64,000 nt of DNA, taken from positions 21,804,926 through 21,868,925 of the forward strand of contig JAGTTD010000011.1 of assembly GCA_018398585.1 (NCBI GenBank). Direction: 5' to 3'. The stretch comes from Simmondsia chinensis. Its lineage: Eukaryota > Streptophyta > Magnoliopsida > Caryophyllales > Simmondsiaceae. The notes beneath the pieces are model-generated. The model saw nothing but the letters and a program-made list of their open reading frames with translations, was not told where the DNA came from and did no database searches. Both the position numbers and the translations under genes were made by a program. Of the stretch, positions 52,890 to 62,982 are shown piece by piece; position 1 is the stretch's first letter; each line of letters starts with the position of its first letter.

Positions 52890-54930
52890 TATTAGGACCA
52901 ATTTCAAAAAAATTTCCTAATTTAATAAAGTTAACGTAGCGGAAGAGTCTAAAATTCTTAATTTTAAACCTAAGGTTTGATTTAAAATTCCTAATTTTAA
53001 ATCTATAGATTTAAATTTCTTATTTAAATCTATAGTGCTCTACTCTAATACATTCATAATAATTACATAAACTATAATTAGCATAGTACGAAAACTGTAA
53101 ATAAATAGAAAAGCGAAAAGCTTAAAAGAGAAGCAAAGAAGAATATCTGAAATTGCTCCAATAATAAAGAATACTAGAGTGACAAAACTTCTAGAAAGTC
53201 GAGAAAACCGACACCCATCGGGCTTCTATGCAATGACCTCGAAACCGCCCATAGGAGAGGCTCCGAAAAATATTAAACTGTAGATGAAAATTTTTCTCTC
53301 TAGTTAGGTCTCCAAAAGTCAATATTTTTAGTAACCTTTTTTTTTTTTTTTTCAAATTTTGAATTGAATGCCAAACCATAAAATCGATACCCTAATTTAT
53401 AGTAGGATACCGAAGTGAAAAATTCCAGAAATTTCAATTTGGGATGCAAAACCAGATAACAAAACGCAGCGTTTAATATATAAACAAACCTTAATATAGT
53501 TCAACATAGTTCAAAAAGCTCAACTGACAGCGTTTAATATAGTTCAATAAGCGTGTTTTTTAAAATTCAAAGCGTGTGCCACGTGGCAGCGCCGGATTGG
53601 CCAACGACCAAAGGCTCGGATCGAGGCGTAGGATGTCTCAACGCTCGCTGATTGGCAGATAGCATTTTACAGGGATCGCTACTCTATTTATGTGATTTTT
53701 ATTTTTATTTATTTTTTTTTTTTTTGCTTTGTTTCCCAAATGTGAAAATAAGCTTATGAACTTTAATTTTAAAATTATTTTATTTTACAATTTTTAACTT
53801 TTTTTCCTCTCATGAATAATGTTTGGTAAAATTAAATTTACTCATCTCATGAATAAATAATTCATCTTATTAATGCCTTAATATTTTTTCGACAACAATA
53901 AAATCAGAGGCTTGCACAGGGGCCTAAGAGACAATTGAAATCTAGCTCCAAATGGGTTAAATTAGCTACCATCTCATGATAAAATTTAATTACCATTTAA
54001 TGAAATTTAACTCCACTAAATAAATCACATTGCACTCTACACTTAAACCACTTATTTGATAACTCCCAAATAGAATGTATTGAAGCTAATGATCCCTGCA
54101 CTAGATATCCATGAAAAAAATAATTATGACTGCTGCCATTATTTTTCTCACAGTTTCTCTATTAGTTACTGACTCACCCTGTACTGAATAATTCATTTAT
54201 CCTTGAACATATTCATAGTATAAACTTTAAATGTCAAACACTTGGAATACTTTGGCCAAAGATTCCAAATTATTAAACCATTGCGAATCAACTAAGGGGA
54301 CATCTGTATCTCATAAGAGACTGTAGATTCCGTATTGAATACATGATCCTTGTAACACTTCACGCCGTTACCCAGTGTACATGGTCAATCATTTATCTAG
54401 ACCTTACTTATGGTACACCAAAGTAACTAACACACTATGCACAAGTCTTGAACACTATCAGGATTTAAAGTCATCGTTCAAACTGTACAATATGAATAAC
54501 TCATTTCCAATAGTAGACTAGAAACAAGTAACTCACATGGTCCAATTCAGTATATCAATCTTACTAAACACACTAACATAACACTTTGGGATCATCATCC
54601 ACATGGCCAAGACAGGTTATCTAAAGTGTCATTCTATAGTCTTAGCATATAAGTGGTCCAAATTTGTCTTTTACTACAAATTTTTCAAACAACAATTCAT
54701 AACATTTTTTTCAAGTCTATATGTGGGTTAATCTCATAAATTACTTAGAACAAACATGTAAATTGTACTCTGTGGAATACACCTATCTCATGGATGTTAC
54801 CAGAAGAAAATCTCATGCAATATAAATACTTACACAAATTTAACAATGAAATGACTGGAACTTCAATTTTATTCTTAAATAAAATAACATTTAGAGGAAA
54901 AATTTGAATTTCGTGACACTATTCCTAACA
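52890..54930 (-). repeat. 5' LTR of M3
   Basis: 2,041 bp, plus-strand ends TATTAGG (a changed TGTTAGG) and CCTAACA. It may be a recombinant with the lost 5' LTR of M1, because the DNA after it (TGATCCATTG) belongs to the LTR of K. Confidence 0.8.
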
Positions 54931-55075
54931 TGATCCATTGTTAATTTACTTTTGAAAGAATGAAGAGTTTTAGTGCTTTAGTTCTTTCATTGTTTTGATT
55001 CATTTTATTGTAAATGTTGGATCCTAACCCTACTGTTACAAAAAGGTTGGTTGTAAAGGTTGGATCATTGTTTTG
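54931..55075 (+). repeat. Resumed piece of a K-family LTR
   Basis: TGATCCATTGTTAATTTAC and the following text match 26289-26480 of the K 5' LTR (GAATGAAGAGTTTTAGTGCT, TTGTAAAGGTTGGATC). It is probably the far side of the K 3' LTR broken by the M cluster. About 800 bp between the two pieces are missing. Confidence 0.65.
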
Positions 55076-55818
55076 ATTCATCCTTATAGATTATGACCCT
55101 TGTAGGCTAATGTACCTACACGAACAGAGGGTCATTTTACAAAAATTAAATATAACATGCCAACCTTAGACCTTGGTGCACACGATTGACAAATATATCT
55201 TTTGAAGATTTTCGAACAGTATTTAAGGATCTATAGGCACAACAATAATACAGACAATTTATTTAATCGACATTTGAGGGCTTATTCATATTAAGAAAGT
55301 ACTTCATCTTATTATCAAACAAGTATTAGAGTCATCCTGGTTATCTGAGTTAATATCACACTCAAACAAATATTGGTGATGTTCACATCAAGTCTAAATA
55401 TCCTCCATGAGTATTATGTTATACTCACTCTTACATAAGTCGCCACGACTACTTGTAAGAGTAAAGGCTAATAATGCTTTCCATACTCCAATCCCTAAAT
55501 ACCTTCAAAAGCTCAGTGTCCTTTAAGCATTCTTACTCAAACCAAAACTGTTCTACCCAAATAAATAATGTGTTAAACGCCTTATTATGATCGACGTTGG
55601 GCTCAACGCCCTGTTAAGGTTCATGATGGGTTACACGCCCATTTACGAGCCGTAATGACTTAAACACCCTATTAAGTGTTAGATATCCCATTACACATCT
55701 TGTTAGGTCATGTGCTTTTTTAACTTTTGGAAAATGTTGTTAAATAACAAGCTATGGTTAAAAACCAGCTTGTAATGTACTCCGTGGCCTAACTTGGGAT
55801 GACTGAAGGTCGCCCATG
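55076..55818 (+). other. 3' internal part of element F
   Basis: Non-coding DNA up to the PPT. It includes a 29-bp minisatellite (55577-55720). Nothing else recognised. Confidence 0.5.
55577..55720 (+). repeat. Minisatellite, 29-bp unit, five copies
   Basis: ACGCC/ACACC anchors at 55577, 55606, 55635, 55664 and 55693, exactly 29 bp apart. Units share ACGCCCTGTTAAGGTTCATGA-like text with substitutions only. Confidence 0.85.
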
Positions 55819-55834
55819 GAGTAGGGGGAGTATA
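55819..55834 (+). other. Polypurine tract of F
   Basis: GAGTAGGGGGAGTATA ends directly at the LTR start. It is in the right place and strand for the 3' LTR of F. Confidence 0.7.
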
Positions 55835-56512
55835 TGTTTATAATATAGCGGTTAGCTTTCCACTATAGATAAGCGAGTAATTTGTATGGATAATTATTAT
55901 ATAAATCGGCTAGCTATAAACCTAAGGTTTGAATGTTATACCTAATTTGGGATACACACCCGATACTTACTCGTCCAATATTTACACATAGGCTCGGCAT
56001 TATAAATATAGTCATTAGGTAATTACTATACAATAATCTAGTAACCATAAACTAGACTTAATTTAGAAAATTGGACCAGAAAATACCAGATAGACCAGCT
56101 ATCCTAGGGGTCACCATGTGTCGCTAAATGCCACATAGTAAAAAGAGAAGCCCAACTCCCCTTCCTTATTAGAGATGCGAAAATAAGAGGAAGGGGAAGG
56201 GATGACTATGCATGGAGGAGGATTATCCATGAGAAAGGGGGCATGAGAAAAGAAAAAAAGGAGGAAGCTCTTCCTCCAGGACCCTCGTGCCTTTTTTACT
56301 CTCACATCTTCTCTGAAGCAATATTCGTTCAAGCTTCCTACTTACCATAAGTTAAGTATTTTACTCATTATTTGTTAAGGCTATTCGGTTCGTAGGAAAT
56401 ATCATGTTGGACGTGTAGTTAGAACTTGAGTTCAGCTCATCTTAACGAACCCTAACTCAAACACAACTCAAAATTTGATGAGCAGGGGCATTGACCCCAA
56501 TCATCATAAACA
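55835..56512 (+). repeat. 3' LTR of element F
   Basis: 678 bp, starts TGTTTATAATATA and ends CATAAACA. It is collinear with 14528-15256; the difference in length comes from small insertions and deletions. Confidence 0.75.
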
Positions 56513-56517
56513 ATGGT
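56513..56517. other. Right target duplication of F (ATGGT)
   Basis: ATGGT, equal to 14523-14527 on the far side, 42 kb away. Confidence 0.65.
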
Positions 56518-56969
56518 GTTAGCCCTCAAGGGTGAGATGATGTTGCTGATTGTGCTCAGATCGTTGTAATATACCACTAATGTGTAGTTTTTCTATAACA
56601 TTTATATTCAATTTATTTTACTAATTGGTGGCGAGCACTTTTGAGAATAGTCTTGATTGAACTACTCGCGGTTCACCTTTTAGTTTAGTTTAGACTTTGC
56701 CTCCTTGCTTATCTCCCTATATTATTATTTTTTTTTGAGTTGGAATGTTAAGGCTCAATTGATGCATTATTTTTGGGTTGGTAAGTATTAGTGGATCTTG
56801 ACACATTAAGAAACCTAATTCAGGTTTTCACTCTTACGTTTCTGTCCTAACTTATTATGTAAGCATGAGGTCATTTGTATTTTTTGTATTCTCCTTAACG
56901 CTCCAAAAATAGAAGTTGATTGTACATCATTTTCATTCATTCGATTGAAGTCATATCATAACTCTTCCC

Positions 56970-56981
56970 GTGATATCAGAC
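56970..56981 (+). other. Primer binding site of P (worn)
   Basis: GTGATATCAGAC compares with GTGGTATCAGAG of the tRNA-iMet type. One difference is G to A, the other G to C. Confidence 0.5.
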
Positions 56982-57092
56982 CCTCTCTAAGAGACTCTTC
57001 TCTTCTCATTTTTTTTTCCGTTTCTTTCTTTCTACTGCTTTGGTTTAGTTCACTATTAGATTTTTTTTTCAGTTCTCAATCATTTATTTCTT

Positions 57093-57125
57093 ATGGCAAC
57101 AAAACACACTTACCCTTATTCTACC

Positions 57126-57162
<37 letters not shown>

Positions 57163-58620
57163 CCTCCACCCCAATTTAACCCATCAGTCCGCCATCGATC
57201 CACCACCTCCTTAGCCGGCTTGGATCCCGGCGTTCCCCATTTCGGCGGCTCATTCGTTCTACGAACGGTGGGCTCTACCCGATATATGTCCGATTTTCCT
57301 CATACCAGTTCCAAATCCCGGGGCTATTCCTTAATAGTCTGGTGGATGTCAGTGTCACCATCTCCGGTACATCATTAGCAACATGAGAGCACCACTATAT
57401 CAATTTGCTTGGGCATCTTCACAAACCTCCCCTCCTTTTCCTTTAATGTCGACCCACCACCTTGTCATCACCACTCTTCCTGCACAAGCATTTTGTCAGG
57501 CAATGCAAGCGTGGGACTACTGAGTGTAGTCACTGGCTGCCCCTTCGACTTAATGGCAGCTAAATGTGGTGGGCAGTTGGCTCAGCTGAGTAGTTGCGGC
57601 GGTGATGCCACGATAGTCCACACTTTTCCCACTGCAACATTAATACCCCTATACTTCCACTATTAAGTATTGCAACATTGTAACTAAAAAGATTACAAAA
57701 TACACCTAATTACCCTGCCTAGAGAGATCAAATTTAAATGCTTTTAATTCCACATCAACTGAAGGGTTACATCGACAGTACTTACCTTTGTCGTACAGCA
57801 TAATTGACAAAATACGATGGGACCTCCACTCCTAATCTTGAGAATCATAGTTAGGTCAGAACCAACCATAATCTTTGCTGTTGCATTGCTACCACTCTAT
57901 CTCACCCTCACCTTAATGACATGGACTGACATCCCCCCTCCAAAGCGATGTGGGATGCCCTTCTCATATGATTCCAAAACCATTCATTGGCCGAGGAATT
58001 TGATCTGAGTACCCGAATTCTCATTCTTCATAGAGATGGAAAAATAATTGAAGCCTATCTCTCTAAATCAAAACCCAGCTAATTATCTAGCTTCCATAGA
58101 CACCTAGATATCTATCAATGAACTAGTCCACTAGGCTCTCCATGGACTCCCAATAGAGTATTCTACATTTGCCGTTCTCAAATGCAATATTTCTCCCACC
58201 CCTAGCTTTAAGGCACTCAAAAAAGCCCTAATGAATGAAAAGCATAACCAAACCTGATATGAAGGGCGCCCCTCCATTGACCCAAAACATGCTCTAGTTT
58301 CCAAACGTATAGGTGCTCAAGGATCTAACCATGGTCATGAGGGACGTGGTGGAGGTAACAAGTGCCGCCATAATGGTTGCTGTTGCAATCAAGGGGGCCA
58401 CTCTAGAGGATAAAATCAATAGCACCAATAGGGATCCAATGGTCCTTCACACATGATGCCCGCTAGCCTAGTGGTAACACCTCGTTTAACAATGGTGGAA
58501 TCTTCAAGCCTGACATCAGTACTGCCATAATTACAGCCAGATCAGCCGTAACATTGTCTCCTAACCTCAATGGCTTGATCACACCACAATCCTTCCCATT
58601 CCCTAGCTGCCATGTCAATC
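57093..58620 (+). pseudogene. Gag of copia P
   Basis: ATG at 57093, product start MATKHTYPYSTS, then a 33-base C run (57127-57159) that would encode polyproline and shifts the frame. Remains include SQFQIPG-type and LSVVTGCPFDLMAAKCGG (57510-57560), a long stretch of stops, and a Gly/Arg-rich end (HGHEGRGGGNKC, NQGGHSRG, about 58330-58410), where Retrofit-type gag has its zinc knuckle. Individual codon assignment is uncertain because of multiple frameshifts. Not functional. Confidence 0.6.
57127..57159 (+). repeat. 33-base C run
   Basis: Uninterrupted C stretch in the gag region of P, followed by more C-rich sequence. It may be variable in length or hard to sequence. Confidence 0.8.
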
Positions 58621-59900
58621 AGTAGCTCCCAAGACTATAGTTGGTACCCCAATTAAGGCACATCCAACCATATGATCACCAAATCGTGTGTGGCCAATAA
58701 TCTTGTTCATTACCATGGTCATAAATATTTAGGGCTGGGAATACGACCCTACTAATTTGTCAACAACTACTCACACGAAGCAAAAACCTTTACAACTTAT
58801 AATAGTAATGTCTGCACCTAAACTAGTTCACACCTCCCATCTATCAAATAACTTTGCGAAGATAATAGGTGTATTGTTGAATTTGAATCAAATTTCATTT
58901 CTGTAAAGGACAAGACTACGGAGATCCCTCTGCTTTTGATCTGCAGTAATGGACTTCTTTATAGCTTTTTGCCTCCCTCCATTGGACTCGTGGCATGCAC
59001 TCAACCAAGTGAATTGTGGCATCTTTGGTTAGGACATCTAGGTTGACCCACCTTAGACATTTTATGTAGTCACAAATGCTCTCCTAGTTCTTGTTCTTGT
59101 GAATTTTGTTGGAAATGTTGTTGGCCAAGTCCCATTTGTTATCATTTCTATGTGTTTTATACGCTTAATTTTCAATTGAATTTAATCTAGTCCAATGTAT
59201 GAAAATCTCTAGTTTCATCAACCTTTTGTTACAAACAATACATTACAATGATTGATGATCTTACACATTTCACTTGGCTATGTCCATTGCAATGTAAATA
59301 TGAGGTTTATGAACTTTTCAAAACTTTCAATACCTTAGATGCAAACCAATTTTCCATCAATTTTTTTTTTTACAAAGCGAATGTGGACGTGAATTCGACC
59401 ATAGGTGCATGAATCTCCTATGTCGTGACCACATAATTCACTTTTGCTTATCTTGTCCTTATACCCCACAAAAAAGTGGGGGTGGCAAAATGCAAGCACC
59501 AACACATTATTGAAATGACACAAACGCTCCGAATTCAATATCATTTACCTTTTTCATCTTGGAATGATTGGCCTATACTGCCTATTTTACTATAAATCAT
59601 TTTTCCACTCATACTCTTAAAAACCTATCTCCTTTTGAATTTTTTTTTTTTCAAAACTCTTAAAAACCAATCTCCTTTTGAATAGTTTTTTTTCCCCCAA
59701 AAATGCATCAATTACTCAAGTTTTTTGTACCTTTGCGTGTGCAGGGTATCCTAACATCAAACCATGTGCTCCTCATAAATTAGCCCTAAGATCCCTCCTA
59801 TGCATTTTTAAAGCATATGCTGCATTTTACAAAGGTTATCGATGTTTTGATCTCCAAACTGGCAAAATTTATGTGAATCGACATGGCAGTTTTATGCGTT
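58621..59900 (+). pseudogene. Protease and integrase of copia P
   Basis: The protease site reads WYPN-stop-GTSNHMITK (58641-58680): the catalytic Asp is Asn and the next residue a TAA. LVKDKTT- and PSELWHLWLGHPR-like text (58905-59035) marks the pre-integrase zinc region, and LLAKSHLLSF follows at about 59118. The core has MIDDLTHFTWLCPLQCKYEVYELFKTFNT (59250-59336). HIIEMTQTLRIQ (59502-59540) and GYPNIKPCAPHKLALRSLLC (59744-59803) and KGYRCFDLQTGKIYVNRH (59834-59886) complete it. Many stops. Confidence 0.8.
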
Positions 59901-60818
59901 CAGGTTAACCCAACTCAAGTATCTTCACCCAATATAACTACAACCGTAGTTGACTTGGCTCTCCCCCTCCCCATACCACTGGCGCCACTGGGCCTTATCG
60001 CTTGTCCCTCAAGTGATGGCACAGCCCCCGACCCAATTCTGATCCAAGCTGCTCTTGCGCCTCTCGTAGGCCGACTCCCCCCCCTCTCTTGACCAGCGGT
60101 CATCTGACTGCCTCACTAATAGCCTCTGCCTCCCCGAGACTAGTGCATACCCTTATCCTCCACTCCCCTTGGTGGTCGTCTCAAATGACCCAAAAACCGC
60201 TAGCAATCTCAATATCGATTATCCCTCAGCCCATACTAAAACTCCGCTCCGAAGCGATGTCGAACCCACTGGTAGCCTCCACACTAGCCATCGTAAGCAG
60301 CACCACCATTTATGCATCTCCCGAACCGAACACAGGCCCGAACTTGGTCCCCGTCCTATCTACCCTAACCACTAATTCTCACCCTTTGAAAACACATTTG
60401 AAAGATAGTATTCTTAAAATCAAGCACCCGCTATCTCTCTTTTCAATTACAGTAATTCAAGAACCCATATGTTACTCTCAGGCAGTCAAAAACCCCAAAT
60501 GGTGAGAAGCCATGACAGTTATGCTTAGTGCACTCATGCAAAAGAACTTGTGGGAAGTACTCCCCCCTAACCTGTTAAAAAAAACTCATTGGTAGCACAA
60601 GGAAATATTGAGTTAAGTATAAATTTGATGGATTAGTTGATCGCTTTAGAGCCCACCTAATGCCTTAATGCTTCCACCAAAGTTAGGGAGTCAACTTTAA
60701 AGAAACTTTTGGCCTATTGTCAAAACCTCAACCACCCGCTTCATACTAAAATTTGATATAAAAAATGCTTTTCTTTGTGGCCATCTTAACTGAAGGCCCA
60801 AAGCACAACTAGGGGAAA
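59901..60818 (+). pseudogene. Linker and truncated RT of copia P
   Basis: A Pro/Ser/Thr-rich linker (about 59930-60370), then EPICYSQAVKNPKW (60456-60503; the next codon, Trp or Leu in relatives, is TGA), LMQKNLWEVLPP (60534-60570), KYKFDGLVDRF, NFKETFGLLSKP and FDIKNAFLCGHLN (60750-60790). RT is cut just after the first catalytic Asp region; YVDD, thumb and RNase H are missing. Confidence 0.75.

Positions 60819-60860
<42 letters not shown>
60819..60860 (+). repeat. 42-base G run at the end of P
   Basis: Uninterrupted G stretch exactly between the truncated RT of P and the DNA of the K relative. It may be a breakpoint filled or expanded by polymerase slippage, or an assembly or sequencing artefact. 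Confidence 0.8.
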
Positions 60861-60861
<1 letters not shown>

Positions 60862-60958
60862 GGCTTGAATTAAGTTCTTTCTCGATAAAGGTAGAACTTA
60901 AGCCTTATAAACAAAAAATTGAATTGAAGTCACCTTCTTAGGATTAGAAATTGGTATT

Positions 60959-61367
60959 TCACCCCAAACTTGTTAGAGTAGCTAGTGACCGTGTTTTTTC
61001 ATTACGACAAAATTGATGGAGTTCTTGGGAAAAACTAAAATCATCCTCTTCATCAAATACAGGACCAAGTAATTCATTCATGTAAATTGCATCAAGTTTA
61101 ATTACTTGGTCTAATACTTTTGAAAATAACCCGAGAGGACATGTTTTAGAAATTTTTAGGTTGAAGTAAAATTCGTGGACCAAATTCGGGTATATTTGTT
61201 CTTTTAGACTACAAATTTCAATTGAATTTATGCCTTCAAACAATGCAAATAATTACTCCAAGTGATTTCTCCTAACCGAATTCCAATCTATAAATCCACC
61301 AAACAACCCTTCTTTTTTGAGGAAGGTGTTAAAGGAATTTCTCATACTAGGAACCCGAGAAGAAAAC
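60959..61367 (-). pseudogene. Post-pol ORF domain of K2
   Basis: Minus-strand frame with FNTFLKKEGLFGGFIDWNSV (just upstream, one stop between) and YPNLVHEFYFNLKIS, LDAIYMNELLGPVF. The order of an aromatic-rich start, a PNLV-EFY-NL segment and a later acidic loop resembles the domain called 'putative plant transposon protein', found in additional frames of plant retroelements. This is a family-level guess. The same part is missing from the K copy at 36825-37360. Function unknown. Confidence 0.4.
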
Positions 61368-62060
61368 CTACCTTGATTGTTTCTTGAACAACCCATGGCT
61401 TAAAAACTTGAAGAAAATTTGAGAGTAGCTCATGGTTAGGGTTAGGGTTTGAGAGAAAAAGTGAAAATTTGAGATTTCTTCAAATTTTTTAAAGAAAAGG
61501 TGAAAATAAATGATTTTCTTGGTAGAAAAGTAAGAAAAGTGAAGGAAAAAAAAAATTTTGAATAAACTATGGTGGCTCGATTTTTCAGTGAGGGTTTTGA
61601 AAATGATGAACTTTTGGCAAAATATCCAAGGTTTCAAAGTGAAAGTGGTGATAAAACTTGATTTCAAGTGAAAATTTTGAAAGAGATTTAAGATAAATGA
61701 AACTTTTGTTGAATTTTTGAAACTTTTGGGATGGAGAGAAGTTAGGGTTTGTGAGAAGAGACAATGAAAGAGTGGAGATGGGAACGAAGTGAAGTTGTAC
61801 AGTGGTGAAAAAGGGGTTTGCGTTTCTGTGAGCCACTTAAAGACCTTTGTGCGTCGACACATGGAAGAAAAGAAAGGGCTTCTATAATCCTGCGTGTGGA
61901 AACACAGAGAACAAAAATCAGCTCCATTTTGCTCTGTATTGTGGGTGTGTTTTAAGAATTTTCTTTTTAAAAAATTGAAAATACCACTTTTTGAAAAATA
62001 GCCCAACATCCTATGTCCATGAGTTGGATAAGAATATTTGGTCCATTGGAGCTCTTTCAT
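61368..62060 (-). pseudogene. Post-pol reading frame of K2, N-terminal part
   Basis: 230 open codons starting MKELQWTKYSYPTHGHRMLG, homologous to the K frame at 36825. The rest is rich in Phe, Ser, Thr, Leu and Lys without known motifs. Worn versions of the near-palindromes (TGCGTCGACACA near 61850, GTGTGGAAACACAG near 61895) lie inside. The openness may partly reflect base composition. Confidence 0.45.
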
Positions 62061-62982
62061 GTCCAGTATCGAAACTCAATGTTGAATGCAAATGAATCAT
62101 GCAATCAATCAAAGTCAAGTAGACAAATTGCATATGCCAATTGTAGCTCTAATATCACAAAAGATTTCTTCACGTAGAGGTTTAGTAAAAAGATCTACTA
62201 ATTGATCATATTTGAGGATAATTTTCAGAATGACATCTCCTTTAAGCAAATGACACAAATGAAATGATATCTAACCTCAATTGAGCTGGGCTTTTAGTTA
62301 GGCATATAGCACTAATGTTATCATACGTAATGGGACCATTATCAATCCATAATCATCTAATTAATGAATTAACCACAACAACTTCCACATGCAATATATT
62401 TGGCCTCAGTGGTGTGGATAAGGCAATGGAATATTGCTTTTTCCTAAACCATGACACCAAAGCATGACCAAGAAATTGGTAAGTGCCACTAGTCAATTTC
62501 TGGTCCACTTTATATCCGGCAAAACCTACATCACTATATCACACTAAATCAAAGAAATTACACTTAGGATAAAATAAGCTTAGGTTTGAATGCCAATTAT
62601 GTATCAAAAAACTATTTTCATGGCACACAAATGTAATTTTTTGGACACACTCGAAATTGAGCATATACACTAAACAAGATATCAGGCCTACTAGCACTAA
62701 AGTAAAGAAGGAATTCAACCATACCTCTATAAAGTTTTTGATCCACTTTTCTACCTTTTTCATCTATGTTTAGCTTGAGTGTTGAGCTCATCAGAGTTAC
62801 AATTGCCTAAAAATTTTCCATTCCAAACTTTTTAAGGTTTTTCCTGATGTACTTGGCTTGATTGATGAAAATTCCTTCATTGCTTTGCTCAATTTGCAAT
62901 CCAAGGAAGTAGATGAGCTCCCCCATCATGCACATTTTAAATTCCGAACTCATATGATTTGCAGAATTTTCACAAAGGGATG
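62061..62982 (-). pseudogene. RT thumb and RNase H of K2
   Basis: Minus strand: FINQAKYIRKNLKKFGMENF (about 62870-62810), STLKLNIDEKG (about 62795-62760), KLYRGMVEFLLYFSASRPDILFSVY (62745-62670), then RNase H with GYKVDQKLTSG (about 62520-62480), SWFRKKQYSIALST (about 62455-62410) and ICLTKSPAQ (about 62315-62280). Stops and frameshifts. Plus-strand frames here are shadows. Confidence 0.8.

Larger units (their letters stand above)
47141..54930 (-). mobile_element. Element M3: deleted Ty1/copia copy with two long LTRs
   Basis: Minus strand: 3' LTR (47141-49152), PPT (GGACAAGTGGGAGAT), RNase H, deleted RT and integrase, knuckle, conserved non-coding block, hairpin array, PBS (52873-52887) and 5' LTR (52890-54930). 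The flanks TCGGT and TGATC are not a target duplication, which suggests later recombination. Deletion junctions in RT and integrase are the same as in M2. Confidence 0.8.
14528..56512 (+). mobile_element. Element F: non-coding LTR element swollen to 42 kb by insertions
   Basis: The LTR pair 14528-15256 and 55835-56512 has a PBS to the right of the first and a PPT to the left of the second, and both are flanked by ATGGT. That is the layout of one element's two ends. Removing recognised later insertions (H, the LINE, K with C, the M cluster) leaves roughly 9 kb of internal DNA with no gag or pol but with five minisatellites. This resembles a LARD-type, non-autonomous element. The alternative is two unrelated relics that share five bases by chance. 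Confidence 0.6.
56518..60818 (+). mobile_element. Element P: Ale/Retrofit-like Ty1/copia, 3'-truncated
   Basis: A PBS-like site at 56970-56981, gag from 57093, protease, integrase and the first part of RT on the plus strand, then a stop at a G run. The integrase-before-RT order shows Ty1/copia; the wording of gag-to-integrase resembles the Ale/Retrofit branch. The 5' LTR should lie between about 56520 and 56968, but its start is not clear. Heavily broken by stops and frameshifts. Confidence 0.7.
60861..62982 (-). mobile_element. Element K2: SIRE-like copia fragment, RT to post-pol region
   Basis: Minus strand: RT thumb, RNase H, then a long post-pol part with two frames. Text matches K (35940-37040) closely. 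It is cut at 62983 by the H LTR and at about 60861 by the G run. No LTR of its own is visible. Confidence 0.75.

Noticed and set aside
56945..57214. Secreted proline-rich protein with a hydrophobic start
   Set aside because: The proline part is the translation of a C run, and the frame overlaps the leader and gag start of copia P in another frame.
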